A DNA stretch of 64,000 bases, taken from positions 372,001-436,000 of the forward strand of contig NZ_JAHBAH010000001.1 of NCBI RefSeq assembly GCF_020510425.1. The letters run 5' to 3'. The translations under genes and the position numbers were made by a program. Source of the stretch: Quatrionicoccus australiensis. Lineage in GTDB: Bacteria > Pseudomonadota > Gammaproteobacteria > Burkholderiales > Rhodocyclaceae. Under the pieces are notes generated by a model, which saw only the letters and a list, made by a program, of their open reading frames with translations, was not told where the DNA came from and made no database searches. Positions 1 to 7,039 of this stretch are shown here, piece after piece (the stretch's first letter is position 1; each line of letters starts with the position of its first letter).

Positions 1-576
1 GATGCTGGTATCGAGGAACGGATTGCAAAGACTTCGTTCAGTGGATTGGAAGGCCGGATTGCTTGTATCAGTTGGAAGATTGATGACGGCGAACCGTTCG
101 CTACTTCTGCCGAATTCACCGAGCGCCAAGTGATTCAGCAGTTCTACGCAAGCGTAGAGGCGCTTTCGCTTCGCCCACGGCACGAAGGAACGTATCAGAT
201 TGAAACCTCGTTTGTTGGTCACAACATCGCCGGTTTTGACCTTCCGTTCCTCAAGCATCGCAGCATCATCCTTGGCGTTACGCCACCGCAGATTTTCCGT
301 AAGGCGTTCGCTGCCAAGCCATGGGATTCGATCATCCAAGACACGATGTTGCTGTGGTCTAGCGACCCACATAAGCGCGGCAGCATGGATCGTCTGTGCC
401 GAGCATTCGGCATTCCTGGCAAGGGCGATTTCGACGGGTCAATGGTTGCAGCAACTTGGCCGACTGATCCGCAGAAAGTCATTGACTACTGCAAAGACGA
501 CGTTCGTCGTACGTGGGAAATGTACAAGCGCATCACATTCCAGTTTGACGACAAGCAGGAATTGAAAGCTGCCTAG
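1..576 (+). CDS. Phage 3'-5' exonuclease, DnaQ-like, 5' end outside window
   Basis: The frame is open to the left edge, so this is the C-terminal part of a longer protein; the first in-window start (TTG at 46) is probably not the real one. Two motifs of the DEDD exonuclease superfamily are visible. FVGHNIAGFD resembles Exo II, and YCKDDVRRTWEMY resembles Exo III with its Tyr/Asp pair. The Exo I DxE motif would lie upstream of the window. It resembles the predicted PolB-related 3'-5' exonucleases found in phage replication modules. It probably trims or proofreads DNA 3' ends during phage replication or recombination. A terminator follows directly. The superfamily is fairly secure; the biological role is inferred. 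Confidence 0.7.
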   Translation, partial: DAGIEERIAKTSFSGLEGRIACISWKIDDGEPFATSAEFTERQVIQQFYASVEALSLRPRHEGTYQIETSFVGHNIAGFDLPFLKHRSIILGVTPPQIFRKAFAAKPWDSIIQDTMLLWSSDPHKRGSMDRLCRAFGIPGKGDFDGSMVAATWPTDPQKVIDYCKDDVRRTWEMYKRITFQFDDKQELKAA

Positions 577-596
577 CCTACGCATCAAGTAACCAA

Positions 597-623
597 GCGC
601 CCGACTAAACACCGGGCGTTTTT
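597..623 (+). terminator. Rho-independent terminator after phage exonuclease
   Basis: The stem CGCCCG (598-603) pairs with CGGGCG (613-618) around a 9-nt loop and is followed by TTTTT (619-623). It lies 20 bp after the exonuclease stop and before the next ribosome binding site, so it separates two phage transcription units. Confidence 0.75.
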
Positions 624-636
624 CATGGAGTGACAA

Positions 637-939
637 ATGCTTAAACCGTACTTTGTTGAATTAAAGATTTCCGCTGTAGTTATGGCAGAAAGCAATATTG
701 ATGCGATGGCTGTTGCTGAAAACGGGCAATTTGATATTAGCTATGACTGCGAATTTACAGCAGATGAAGCCATTGAAATTAAAAGTATTGAGCACCTAAA
801 GCGGCTCGATGGATTGTGGGATGGAATGTGTTTGCCATACAACGGAGATGGGAACACTCGCCTAAAAGACTTACTTCCTGAAAGCGATCCATTTAAGGAC
901 ACAAATACACAGGACATGTTTGAGGCCTGCCGAGCCTGA
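637..939 (+). CDS. Phage hypothetical protein, 100 aa
   Basis: This is an acidic small protein of no recognised family, rich in Asp and Glu in its second half (for example ESDPFKDTNTQD). A GGAG Shine-Dalgarno sits about 7 nt before the ATG at 637. It follows a terminator and so probably starts a new unit or is read from a nearby promoter. Codon use is AT-richer than in the host genes right of 6000. No transmembrane segment is evident. Function unknown. Confidence 0.6.
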   Translation: MLKPYFVELKISAVVMAESNIDAMAVAENGQFDISYDCEFTADEAIEIKSIEHLKRLDGLWDGMCLPYNGDGNTRLKDLLPESDPFKDTNTQDMFEACRA

Positions 940-1023
940 CACACAAATCGGCTGCACCTTGGAAACAGGGTGCATTAGAGATGGCATCCAGTGTCATCCC
1001 TAATGATTAACGTGGAGATTGAT

Positions 1024-1344
1024 ATGAGCCTAGACGTAACTTTGATTGTTGATGGCGATGAGGTTTATTCGAGAAACATCACGCACAACCTGAACAAAAT
1101 GGCAGAAGCGGCAGGAATCTATATGCACCTGTGGCGACCAGATGAAATTGGCATTAACAGCGCAAGCGAGTTAATCGCACCGCTTCTTGCTGGTTATTCG
1201 TTGCTGATTTCAGAGCGCGAGAAGATGGAGAAATTTAACTCCCCTAATGGATGGGGAATGTACGAACACTTCTTGCCATTTGTCAGCGCATATATCGAAG
1301 CCTGCGCAATGAATCCGACTGCAACTGTTAAGGTTTCAAGATGA
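1024..1344 (+). CDS. Phage hypothetical protein, 106 aa
   Basis: I chose the ATG at 1024 because GGAG stands 8 nt before it; a GTG at 991 would extend the frame but lacks a comparable site. The C-terminal half contains FNSPNGWGMYEHF and ends in VKVSR. I recall this pattern from small phage proteins of unknown function that show strong conservation around the NGWG segment. The stop overlaps the start of the next small gene (ATGA at 1341-1344), so the two are probably translationally coupled. Function unknown. Confidence 0.65.
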   Translation: MSLDVTLIVDGDEVYSRNITHNLNKMAEAAGIYMHLWRPDEIGINSASELIAPLLAGYSLLISEREKMEKFNSPNGWGMYEHFLPFVSAYIEACAMNPTATVKVSR

Positions 1345-1490
1345 CTCCCGGCTACCAATTCCGCCTAGAAGGCGAACTATACGCAATCGACCTTATCGGC
1401 CCTGTAACCACTCTGCTGCTACGTGCTGACGGCGTTTATGTCCATGCCAAAACTTGGCAGCTTCGTGCTTATCTGGAGAACAATAAATGA
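1341..1490 (+). CDS. Phage small protein, 49 aa
   Basis: This short frame exactly bridges its neighbours. Its ATG overlaps the upstream stop (ATGA at 1341) and its own TGA (1488-1490) overlaps the next ATG (1487). The product begins MTPGYQFRLEGELYAIDLIG and ends AKTWQLRAYLENNK. It looks like a single small beta-rich domain without cysteines or a membrane segment. The double overlap is the main evidence that it is a real gene despite its size. Function unknown. Confidence 0.6.
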   Translation: MTPGYQFRLEGELYAIDLIGPVTTLLLRADGVYVHAKTWQLRAYLENNK

Positions 1491-2050
1491 GCGTACTAGC
1501 TCTGCTAATCAATGGTGGATATACGCCACCGCCAGGAATCGTATCAATCCGACACAAGGCAATCGGCGACGACGTTCCTATTCAGCACAAAGGAACGCAT
1601 GCCAATAAGATCAAGCGCATCGAAAGTATTTACTCTGCGATTGACGAAGGCATTAACACGGTGATTACGATTGCGAAGGAGATTGAATGCTCAATCTCCA
1701 CAACTCGCGAGGCTATTGCTGTTCTTGTGTCGCAGGATCGGATTGAACTGATCGAAGAATACAACCCGATCAAGCGTTATTACTACGTGACAAAAGGGAT
1801 GAAAGACTGCATTCCTAAATACGAATTATCGGGCAATAGCAAGAAGCAGCATGAAGCTACGCAAAAGTATCGCAACGCCATGCAGGAACCCGTAAGCGCA
1901 AGAGAAATTGCGGAAGCCGTAGGAGTTTCAATTGACGCCGTGCATGCATGCCTTCCGAATCTTGAAGGGAAACGCATGGTTAAGAAATGCGGCAAGCGTC
2001 CTGCGCCAAAGACAATGCCAGTCCAGTTGTGGATTTGGATCGGCGACTGA
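1487..2050 (+). CDS. Phage putative winged-helix protein, 187 aa
   Basis: The sequence reads like two helix-turn-helix or winged-helix units. The first is around residues 44-100 (IAKEIECSISTTREAIAVL, then a YYYV beta strand). The second is around 130-180 (SAREIAEAVGVSIDAV followed by LPNLEGKRMVKK). This arrangement suggests a DNA-binding regulator or replication accessory protein, but no named family is recognised. It starts by ATGA overlap with the 49-aa gene and is followed by a long inverted repeat that could end transcription. The fold is inferred from sequence patterns only. Confidence 0.55.
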   Translation: MSVLALLINGGYTPPPGIVSIRHKAIGDDVPIQHKGTHANKIKRIESIYSAIDEGINTVITIAKEIECSISTTREAIAVLVSQDRIELIEEYNPIKRYYYVTKGMKDCIPKYELSGNSKKQHEATQKYRNAMQEPVSAREIAEAVGVSIDAVHACLPNLEGKRMVKKCGKRPAPKTMPVQLWIWIGD

Positions 2051-2056
2051 TTACCC

Positions 2057-2130
2057 ACCCGCTCACCACCTCACCCCAAACCATTTAGCTTGTGTGCATT
2101 GATTGGTATTCGGTGAGCGGGTCTTTTATT
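2057..2130 (+). terminator. Long-loop inverted repeat with T-rich tail
   Basis: The arm ACCCGCTCACC (2057-2067) is perfectly complementary to GGTGAGCGGGT (2112-2122). The 44-nt loop is followed by CTTTTATT. It lies directly after the winged-helix gene and before a gene with its own ribosome binding site. A terminator is the simplest reading, but the loop is unusually long, so an operator or a structured RNA remains possible. Confidence 0.5.
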
Positions 2131-2176
2131 CAACTACTAATTACCAAGTGGATTAGTAGATAGTTAGGAGATTGAT

Positions 2177-2707
2177 ATGGCACTGACTGAAGAACAACTC
2201 CGCGCACTTGAAGCGCTGGAAAGCATGGACGACTTTGCTCGGATGGATACTGGAGTTGAGCCAATCGGTCCGTACAAAGTGCTTCGTGAATTTATAGAAT
2301 CCCCCATCGCCCAGCCTGCGAGTGCGCCGAGTGAGCAGAAGCTGGTGGCGCTTCCGTTCGCTATTTTCGATCAGGAAATGGCAGACCTTCGCCGCTTCCA
2401 CGAATGCTCCATGGACAACGAAGGGTACGACGTTCCGAAGGATCGCATGAAGCGCCTCGCAGAAATCGGGCTGGTTCGCCGCGTATCGGCAAACTATTAC
2501 GAGCACACAAATTTCGGACTGTCAGTTCTGGATGGCGACTTCGATACCTCACCTCAACCCGACTACAAGGCACAGCGGGATGCTTTACTGAAATGCCTTG
2601 CGCTAATTGATCCGAAACTTGACTTTTCTGGTTGGGAAAACGGACAAGGCGAAGACATCGGCGATGAGATTAATGCTGCCATCGCATCGGTGAAAGGCGG
2701 TGCGTGA
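2177..2707 (+). CDS. Phage hypothetical protein, 176 aa
   Basis: The ATG at 2177 has AGGAG 8 nt upstream. The N-terminal part is acidic and helical (EEQLRALEALESMDDFARMD). A central part with repeated Lys/Arg (DVPKDRMKRLAEIGLVRRVS) resembles one recognition helix plus wing of a MarR-like fold, ending in YYEHTNFGLSVLDGD. A DNA-binding role is possible but not established. The stop codon overlaps the next gene's start (TGATG at 2705-2709). Confidence 0.5.
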   Translation: MALTEEQLRALEALESMDDFARMDTGVEPIGPYKVLREFIESPIAQPASAPSEQKLVALPFAIFDQEMADLRRFHECSMDNEGYDVPKDRMKRLAEIGLVRRVSANYYEHTNFGLSVLDGDFDTSPQPDYKAQRDALLKCLALIDPKLDFSGWENGQGEDIGDEINAAIASVKGGA

Positions 2708-2988
2708 TGTCCTTTAACTCAGAGATTGCAGCTTACGTTCGCTCTGAACTGCTCACATGGATAGCTGAAGGGGAAGGAACGACAAGCGAATATTGGTTTC
2801 GGGTAGGGATGATTCTTTCTCCCGATGCCCAATCTGACCGTGATGAATTTGACGCTGACTTTAGCGATCGCGGTTGCACTTGTTTTATTTCTCCGCCGTG
2901 TAGCTTTTGCGTCCACCCGGGTAATCCACGCAACCAAGAAGAAAGTGACGAATGCTGGGTTAGTGCGATGAATGGAGGTGCAGCATGA
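2707..2988 (+). CDS. Phage hypothetical Cys-containing protein, 93 aa
   Basis: The ATG at 2707 shares one base with the preceding stop; a GTG one codon earlier is less likely. Residues around 55-80 hold a cluster of cysteines (GCTCFISPPCSFCVHPG, and DECW further on). This could bind a metal, although the spacing fits no zinc finger I know. The stop overlaps the next start by ATGA. Function unknown. Confidence 0.5.
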   Translation: MSFNSEIAAYVRSELLTWIAEGEGTTSEYWFRVGMILSPDAQSDRDEFDADFSDRGCTCFISPPCSFCVHPGNPRNQEESDECWVSAMNGGAA

Positions 2989-3194
2989 CCACCATCCACA
3001 TCCTAGCCCTAGCCGGCTACTTCCTGATCCTTGCCGAGTTCATCGCAATGCGCCACCGGGATATTTGCGCGGAGAGTGATGATGTAATTTATCGAGGGTT
3101 TCTGATTGACGCCCGCTCATGCTGGCCGGATGACGCAAACTGGGAACAGTTTTTAAACTCGCATAACCTCTACTGGAATCGAGGCACGAAATGA
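2985..3194 (+). CDS. Phage small membrane protein, 69 aa
   Basis: Residues 4-21 (IHILALAGYFLILAEFIA) form one hydrophobic segment, followed by a soluble tail rich in Asp and Trp (DDANWEQFLNSHNLYW). It starts and ends with 4-bp overlaps with its neighbours, placing it in the coupled gene chain 2177-4322. Function unknown; a single-pass membrane location is inferred. Confidence 0.5.
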   Translation: MTTIHILALAGYFLILAEFIAMRHRDICAESDDVIYRGFLIDARSCWPDDANWEQFLNSHNLYWNRGTK

Positions 3195-3385
3195 ACAAAG
3201 CCCCAATGCTCGCAGCAATGGCTTACGCACTGACAATCGGTTCCAGTGACGCAGCAAGCCGTTACTCTGGATATGTCATGCCCGGCGGTGTAGCCAGCAA
3301 GCCAAAGCGCAAATCAGATGCCAGGACCGCAAAGAAGCGTAAGCAATCTATCGCCGCAGAATCTCGAAGGAAGAACCGGAAATGA
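3191..3385 (+). CDS. Phage small basic protein, 64 aa
   Basis: The C-terminal third is strongly basic (KPKRKSDARTAKKRKQSIA and further Arg/Lys), while the N-terminal part is Ala/Met-rich. A nucleic-acid-binding tail is plausible. Both ends overlap their neighbours by four bases. No family is recognised. Confidence 0.45.
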   Translation: MNKAPMLAAMAYALTIGSSDAASRYSGYVMPGGVASKPKRKSDARTAKKRKQSIAAESRRKNRK

Positions 3386-4131
3386 CCACACTATCGAAAG
3401 AAGACGTTGTGCGGATGGCGGGAATCTCAGGTATCAGCATCGGTAATTCTGAGTCTTCTCCTTACCCTACCAATTTCCAGCTGCACGCCTTCGCCACCCT
3501 AGTCCGCGCTGACCTTGTGGCTGAGAACGAGCGGCTGACCGATAGCAACCAGATGTATCTTGATCGAATTGAGTATCTTGAACGCAAATACCGCTGCCAC
3601 AATGAATACGCAAAGCGCCCTATTCTCTACACAGATGGTGTAGATGGAGAGCAGTGCTGTCGCGATGATTTGTGGGCAGTAAGTACCGCAGAATTGAGCG
3701 CGATGACAGATCAACTAACCGCCACCCGCACCGCACTGGCCGCAGCAGAGGCGGATAACGAACGGTTGCGCATTGCCCTTGAGTACAAGCACGATTCCGT
3801 AGATGCGCTTATGACTTGGTGCGTCAAGAACGTTGATAAATGGGATTTTCCACAGTACGACGGCGTTGGCTATGCGATTGAAAAGATGCGCGATGCCCTC
3901 TCCAAGCCCCGCGACGACTCAGCCCTGCGCGAGATGATCGCCGGGGTTTATGAAGAGTGTGCGAAGGTGGCTGATCTGTTCGAGGAAAAAGCTGATGCGC
4001 TGAACGACTCAATCGCCGACGATGACGACGCGAACGAAGGCCGCAGCGAATACATCATGGGCAAAGCGACTGCATCCAGCCGGATCGCCAACGCCATCCG
4101 CGCACTGGCAGAGAAAGCGAAGGGGGAATGA
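3382..4131 (+). CDS. Phage coiled-coil hypothetical protein, 249 aa
   Basis: The protein has Leu/Glu heptad-like stretches around residues 45-75 and 110-135 (for example LTATRTALAAAEADNERL), between which lies a variable part with CC and DGVDGEQ. The C-terminal half is helical and acidic (SIADDDDANEGRSE). The layout recalls the variable Ea22-like proteins near integrase ends of lambdoid phages, but that is a resemblance only. The start overlaps the previous gene (ATGA) and the stop overlaps the next (ATGATG). Confidence 0.5.
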   Translation: MTTLSKEDVVRMAGISGISIGNSESSPYPTNFQLHAFATLVRADLVAENERLTDSNQMYLDRIEYLERKYRCHNEYAKRPILYTDGVDGEQCCRDDLWAVSTAELSAMTDQLTATRTALAAAEADNERLRIALEYKHDSVDALMTWCVKNVDKWDFPQYDGVGYAIEKMRDALSKPRDDSALREMIAGVYEECAKVADLFEEKADALNDSIADDDDANEGRSEYIMGKATASSRIANAIRALAEKAKGE

Positions 4132-4322
4132 TGGCAATCAACGACATTACCGGCGACACCATCGCATCAAAGCATCTATCCGGAGACGCTAAGCGCAGAT
4201 TTGACGATAGCTTTGACCGTATATTCGGCAAGCCTAGCGATGGTCAGTGCGAAAAGTGCGGAGGAATACTTATCCGCGACAAGTGCGAGTCTTGCAAGTC
4301 AGAACCCACACAGGCCGATTAG
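4128..4322 (+). CDS. Phage zinc-ribbon-like small protein, 64 aa
   Basis: The C-terminal half has CEKCGGILIRDKCESC, two CxxC knuckles typical of a small zinc ribbon. The N-terminal half is charged and probably helical. The first ATG overlaps the upstream stop; a second ATG follows directly at 4131. Such ribbons usually bind nucleic acid or protein partners, but the role here is unknown. Confidence 0.55.
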   Translation: MMAINDITGDTIASKHLSGDAKRRFDDSFDRIFGKPSDGQCEKCGGILIRDKCESCKSEPTQAD

Positions 4323-4346
4323 TCTGCATTTTTAACGGAGAGCAAT

Positions 4347-4646
4347 ATGCACAAGATTATGACGGTTGAAATGCCGGATGGCAGCAAATGGGGAGTGCCG
4401 GTAGAAATTATTGCCAGAAGCCGTGCTGCTCACTATGCACATGAGTTTGACGGCGACATTGAACGAAGCTTAGCGGAGGACACAATTCCACTGTTTGAGT
4501 CTGACGACTACGAGATTCAAGACTGGGCCGTTAATAACATGAACTGGGAAGATTTCGACGGCCATCAAGTAAAGATAGAGAGCGCCCCGTTGCCTGATTT
4601 TCAGGAAGCATGGATTAATGGAGAGAAGGGGTTTGTTGGCACATAA
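4347..4646 (+). CDS. Phage hypothetical protein, 99 aa
   Basis: GGAG about 8 nt before the ATG at 4347 supports the start. The product is acidic (IERSLAEDTIPLFESDDYEIQ segment, shortened here) with several Trp residues (DWAVNNMNWEDFDGH). I recall similar small proteins in phages of Proteobacteria, without known function. A terminator follows within 60 bp. Confidence 0.5.
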   Translation: MHKIMTVEMPDGSKWGVPVEIIARSRAAHYAHEFDGDIERSLAEDTIPLFESDDYEIQDWAVNNMNWEDFDGHQVKIESAPLPDFQEAWINGEKGFVGT

Positions 4647-4691
4647 CCTTGGAATAGCCGACAAACGCGGCGCTGACACACTAACCAACGA

Positions 4692-4712
4692 TCCCGCTGC
4701 GGCGGGATTTTT
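4692..4712 (+). terminator. Rho-independent terminator before the integrase unit
   Basis: The stem TCCCGC (4692-4697) pairs with GCGGGA (4702-4707) around the tetraloop TGCG and is followed by TTTTT (4708-4712). It ends the chain of small phage genes and separates it from the DUF4224-integrase pair. Confidence 0.75.
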
Positions 4713-4728
4713 AACGCCCGGATGAGAT

Positions 4729-4947
4729 ATGTTCCTTACTCAAGACGAGATTGAAACGCTTACCGGCTACGTTAAGCACAAGAAGCAAAGAGAGTGGCTT
4801 GCAAAGAATGGCTACTCATTCAAAGTTGCATGCTCTGGCCGCCCGATTGTTTCGCGAACTCATTCCGAGTCGCAGCTATCAGGATCGGCAAGCACGCAGC
4901 CGGCAAAGTGGGAGCCAAACTTTGACGCACTAAAGAAGGTGGCATAG
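4729..4947 (+). CDS. DUF4224-type phage protein, 72 aa
   Basis: The N-terminal sequence FLTQDEIETLTGYVKHKKQ, followed by WLAKNGYSFKV and GRPIVSR, matches the pattern of DUF4224, a small domain found next to phage integrases. Its position one base before the integrase start suggests an excisionase-like or integrase-regulating role; that is inference from position. It begins a separate unit after the terminator at 4692-4712. The last 25 residues are Ser/Thr/Pro-rich. Confidence 0.7.
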   Translation: MFLTQDEIETLTGYVKHKKQREWLAKNGYSFKVACSGRPIVSRTHSESQLSGSASTQPAKWEPNFDALKKVA

Positions 4948-4948
4948 C

Positions 4949-5953
4949 ATGTCAGGCTCAATGGGAAGACGCCGCCAATCAAACCTAGACCTTCCGCCAA
5001 GGATGCACCTAAAGTCTGGTGCATTCTATTACGTCACGACCACACTACCGAGAAAATGGATCAGGCTTGACGCCGATCTAACCAAGGCCCGTATCAAGTG
5101 GGCGCAGCTTGAGAATGGCGGATCAATCGGCGGATCGTTTTTCCCTGCTGTGCTTGTGCAATGGCTATCCAGCGAACAATACACAAAGCTTGCGCCGCTT
5201 ACTAAGCGCACCTATCAGACGCTGATAGACCTGCTTCCAACCGTATTTGACGGGCCTATGGAGATGATCAAGCCTGTTCATGTGGCAAGATTCATGGACG
5301 GCCATAGTTCAAAGTCTCAGGCAAACATCGGCAGAGTCATCCTGTCAAACGTGTTCGACTACGCTATCCGCAGAGGATTGATTGATTGCGTCAATCCTTG
5401 CAAGTCGATTAAGAAGCATGTGATTGAAGGTAGGACTCGGCACCTGAAAGACGATGAATTCCTGCTCATCAGAGAGAAGGCAAATCATTCTGTGCGCGTG
5501 GCGATGGACTTGGCGTACCTGACCGGCGCACGAATTACTGATGTATTGAAGATCAAGTTTTCAGACCTTCAAGACGATGGCCTGTACATCGAGCAGCACA
5601 AGACAGGGAAGCGCCAGCTTTTCGAGTGGTCAAAATACTTGCGCGAAGTCATCGCCAGAGCAAAGAAAATTCCACGGCCAGTCAAGAACCTGACGCACTT
5701 GCTTTGCACTAGGACAGGCAAGGCATATTGCTACTCAAGCTTCTATCAAGTGTGGGAAATCGCCGTCAGAAATGCCAAGGTGGAAGACGTTCATTTCCAC
5801 GATATTCGCGGGAATGCGGCTACCGAGGCAAAGAAACAGGGCCAAGATTATCAAGCAATCCTAGGCCATGCATCGCGTGCAATGTCTGAAAAGTACATCA
5901 AGGCGCGAGAGATTGAGAAAATCCAGACGGTTAAGCGATCTACAAAATTGTAG
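4949..5953 (+). CDS. int: Phage tyrosine-family integrase
   Basis: This 334-aa site-specific recombinase should insert and excise the prophage. The catalytic set of tyrosine recombinases is visible: Arg in LTGARITDVL, the HxxR box in HFHDIRGNAA, His in ILGHASRAMS and the nucleophile Tyr in SEKYIK close to the C-terminus. An N-terminal arm-binding region and a core-binding SAM-like region (around residues 55-150) precede the catalytic domain. It lies at the end of the phage segment, and its stop codon is part of an imperfect palindrome bordering host gene ppsR. This is the expected layout when the attachment site lies beside int. It is apparently intact. Confidence 0.93.
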   Translation: MSGSMGRRRQSNLDLPPRMHLKSGAFYYVTTTLPRKWIRLDADLTKARIKWAQLENGGSIGGSFFPAVLVQWLSSEQYTKLAPLTKRTYQTLIDLLPTVFDGPMEMIKPVHVARFMDGHSSKSQANIGRVILSNVFDYAIRRGLIDCVNPCKSIKKHVIEGRTRHLKDDEFLLIREKANHSVRVAMDLAYLTGARITDVLKIKFSDLQDDGLYIEQHKTGKRQLFEWSKYLREVIARAKKIPRPVKNLTHLLCTRTGKAYCYSSFYQVWEIAVRNAKVEDVHFHDIRGNAATEAKKQGQDYQAILGHASRAMSEKYIKAREIEKIQTVKRSTKL

Positions 5954-6005
5954 ATAACCAGCCACCAACAAACCGGAAACCATTGCAGCACAAGGCTTTT
6001 GAAAC
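5940..6005. other. Probable prophage-host junction (att region)
   Basis: The segment between the integrase end and the ppsR start contains CTACAA-AA-TTGTAG (5940-5953), which includes the integrase stop, then 52 bp of sequence without a tRNA gene. Base composition changes clearly across it. It is the natural place for one attachment site. The core cannot be defined without the other prophage end, which is outside the window. Confidence 0.5.
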
Positions 6006-6818
6006 ATGCAAATAAAACGCACCGTATTTTTCGTCTCGGACGGTACCGGCCTGACCGCCGAAGCGCTCGGCCACAGCTTGCTGACGCAGTTCGAGGAAGT
6101 CGAATTCAAGCAGATCCGCATCCCCTTCCTCGACAACATCGAGAAGGCGCAGGAAGCTGTTGCCCGCATCAATGCGCAGGGCGAGGCCGACGGCATGCGG
6201 CCGATCGTGTTCACGACGCTGGTCAATCAGGATCTGGCCGAAATCGTGCACCAGGCCGATGCCTTCTCGCTGTCCTACTTCGAGACCTATCTGTCGCCGC
6301 TCGAGGCCGAACTCGGCATCAAGTCCAGCCACACCATCGGCCGCTCACGCGACTCGACCGACAGTTCGGACTACAAGAAACGCATCGAGGCGATCAACTA
6401 CACGCTGGCGCACGACGACGGCATCACCGACCGCGACCTCGAGGAAGCCGACGTGATCCTGGTTGCCGTGTCGCGCTGCGGCAAGACGCCGACCTCGCTT
6501 TACCTGGCCATGCAGTTCGGCCTCAAGGTCGCCAACTTCCCGCTGATCCCGGAAGACTTCGATCGCGGCCGCCTGCCCAGCACGCTGGAAAAGCACCGCC
6601 CGAAACTGTTCGGCCTGACCATCCAGGCCGAACGCCTCGCCCAGATCCGCGAAGAACGGCGCGCCGCCAGCAAGTACGCCTCGTTGGCCAACTGTCGCTA
6701 CGAAATCGCCGAAGCCGAGAAGATGATGCGCCGCGAAGGTATTCGCTGGCTGGATTCGTCGACCAAGTCGATCGAGGAAATATCGACCACGGTGCTGCAG
6801 GAACTCAAGCTGCGCTGA
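6006..6818 (+). CDS. ppsR: PEP synthase regulatory protein (kinase/pyrophosphorylase)
   Basis: This 270-aa protein is of the DUF299/PpsR family. It inactivates phosphoenolpyruvate synthase by ADP-dependent phosphorylation of a Thr and reactivates it by Pi-dependent dephosphorylation. The N-terminal [11 protein letters not shown] (9-19) and the P-loop-like SRCGKTPTS (156-164) are the family signatures, and the length is normal. ppsA usually lies next to it in divergent orientation, but here the upstream neighbour is the prophage integrase. So the native promoter and ppsA may be at the far prophage end, and ppsR may now depend on phage-side sequence. A bidirectional terminator follows. Confidence 0.95.
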   Translation: MQIKRTVFFVSDGTGLTAEALGHSLLTQFEEVEFKQIRIPFLDNIEKAQEAVARINAQGEADGMRPIVFTTLVNQDLAEIVHQADAFSLSYFETYLSPLEAELGIKSSHTIGRSRDSTDSSDYKKRIEAINYTLAHDDGITDRDLEEADVILVAVSRCGKTPTSLYLAMQFGLKVANFPLIPEDFDRGRLPSTLEKHRPKLFGLTIQAERLAQIREERRAASKYASLANCRYEIAEAEKMMRREGIRWLDSSTKSIEEISTTVLQELKLR

Positions 6819-6842
6819 CCGTTAGTTCCCCGTTCTGGCATC

Positions 6843-6874
6843 AAAAAAAGCATCTGTTGGCAGATGCTTTTTTT
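6843..6874 (+). terminator. Strong hairpin terminator after ppsR
   Basis: GCATCTG (6850-6856) pairs with CAGATGC (6861-6867) around TTGG, flanked by seven A on the left and seven T on the right, so it can act in both directions. It lies 25 bp after the ppsR stop. Confidence 0.9.
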
Positions 6875-7039
6875 GCGCTCAAAAGCCCTCGTCAGCAAAC
6901 AGAAAAATACTGGCAATTTATGGTCAGAATTTGACTTGGCGCAACTCTTCCCCCGTATAGCAAGTGACAAGCAGCAAACAGAGGGGGCAAAATGGTCTTC
7001 GATCCCTAACGCCTTATTGCCAGGATTCCAGTATCGAAC

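Noticed and set aside
5956..5969. AACCAGCCACCAAC occurs here and at 63379-63392, close to the prophage end and the STAND gene end.
   Set aside because: A 14-base match between two places in 64 kb is expected by chance, and the two regions belong to different insertions.
6931..6961. TTGACT and TATAGC upstream of the Cache-GGDEF gene.
   Set aside because: The 19-bp spacer and weak -10 make it too uncertain to list as a promoter.
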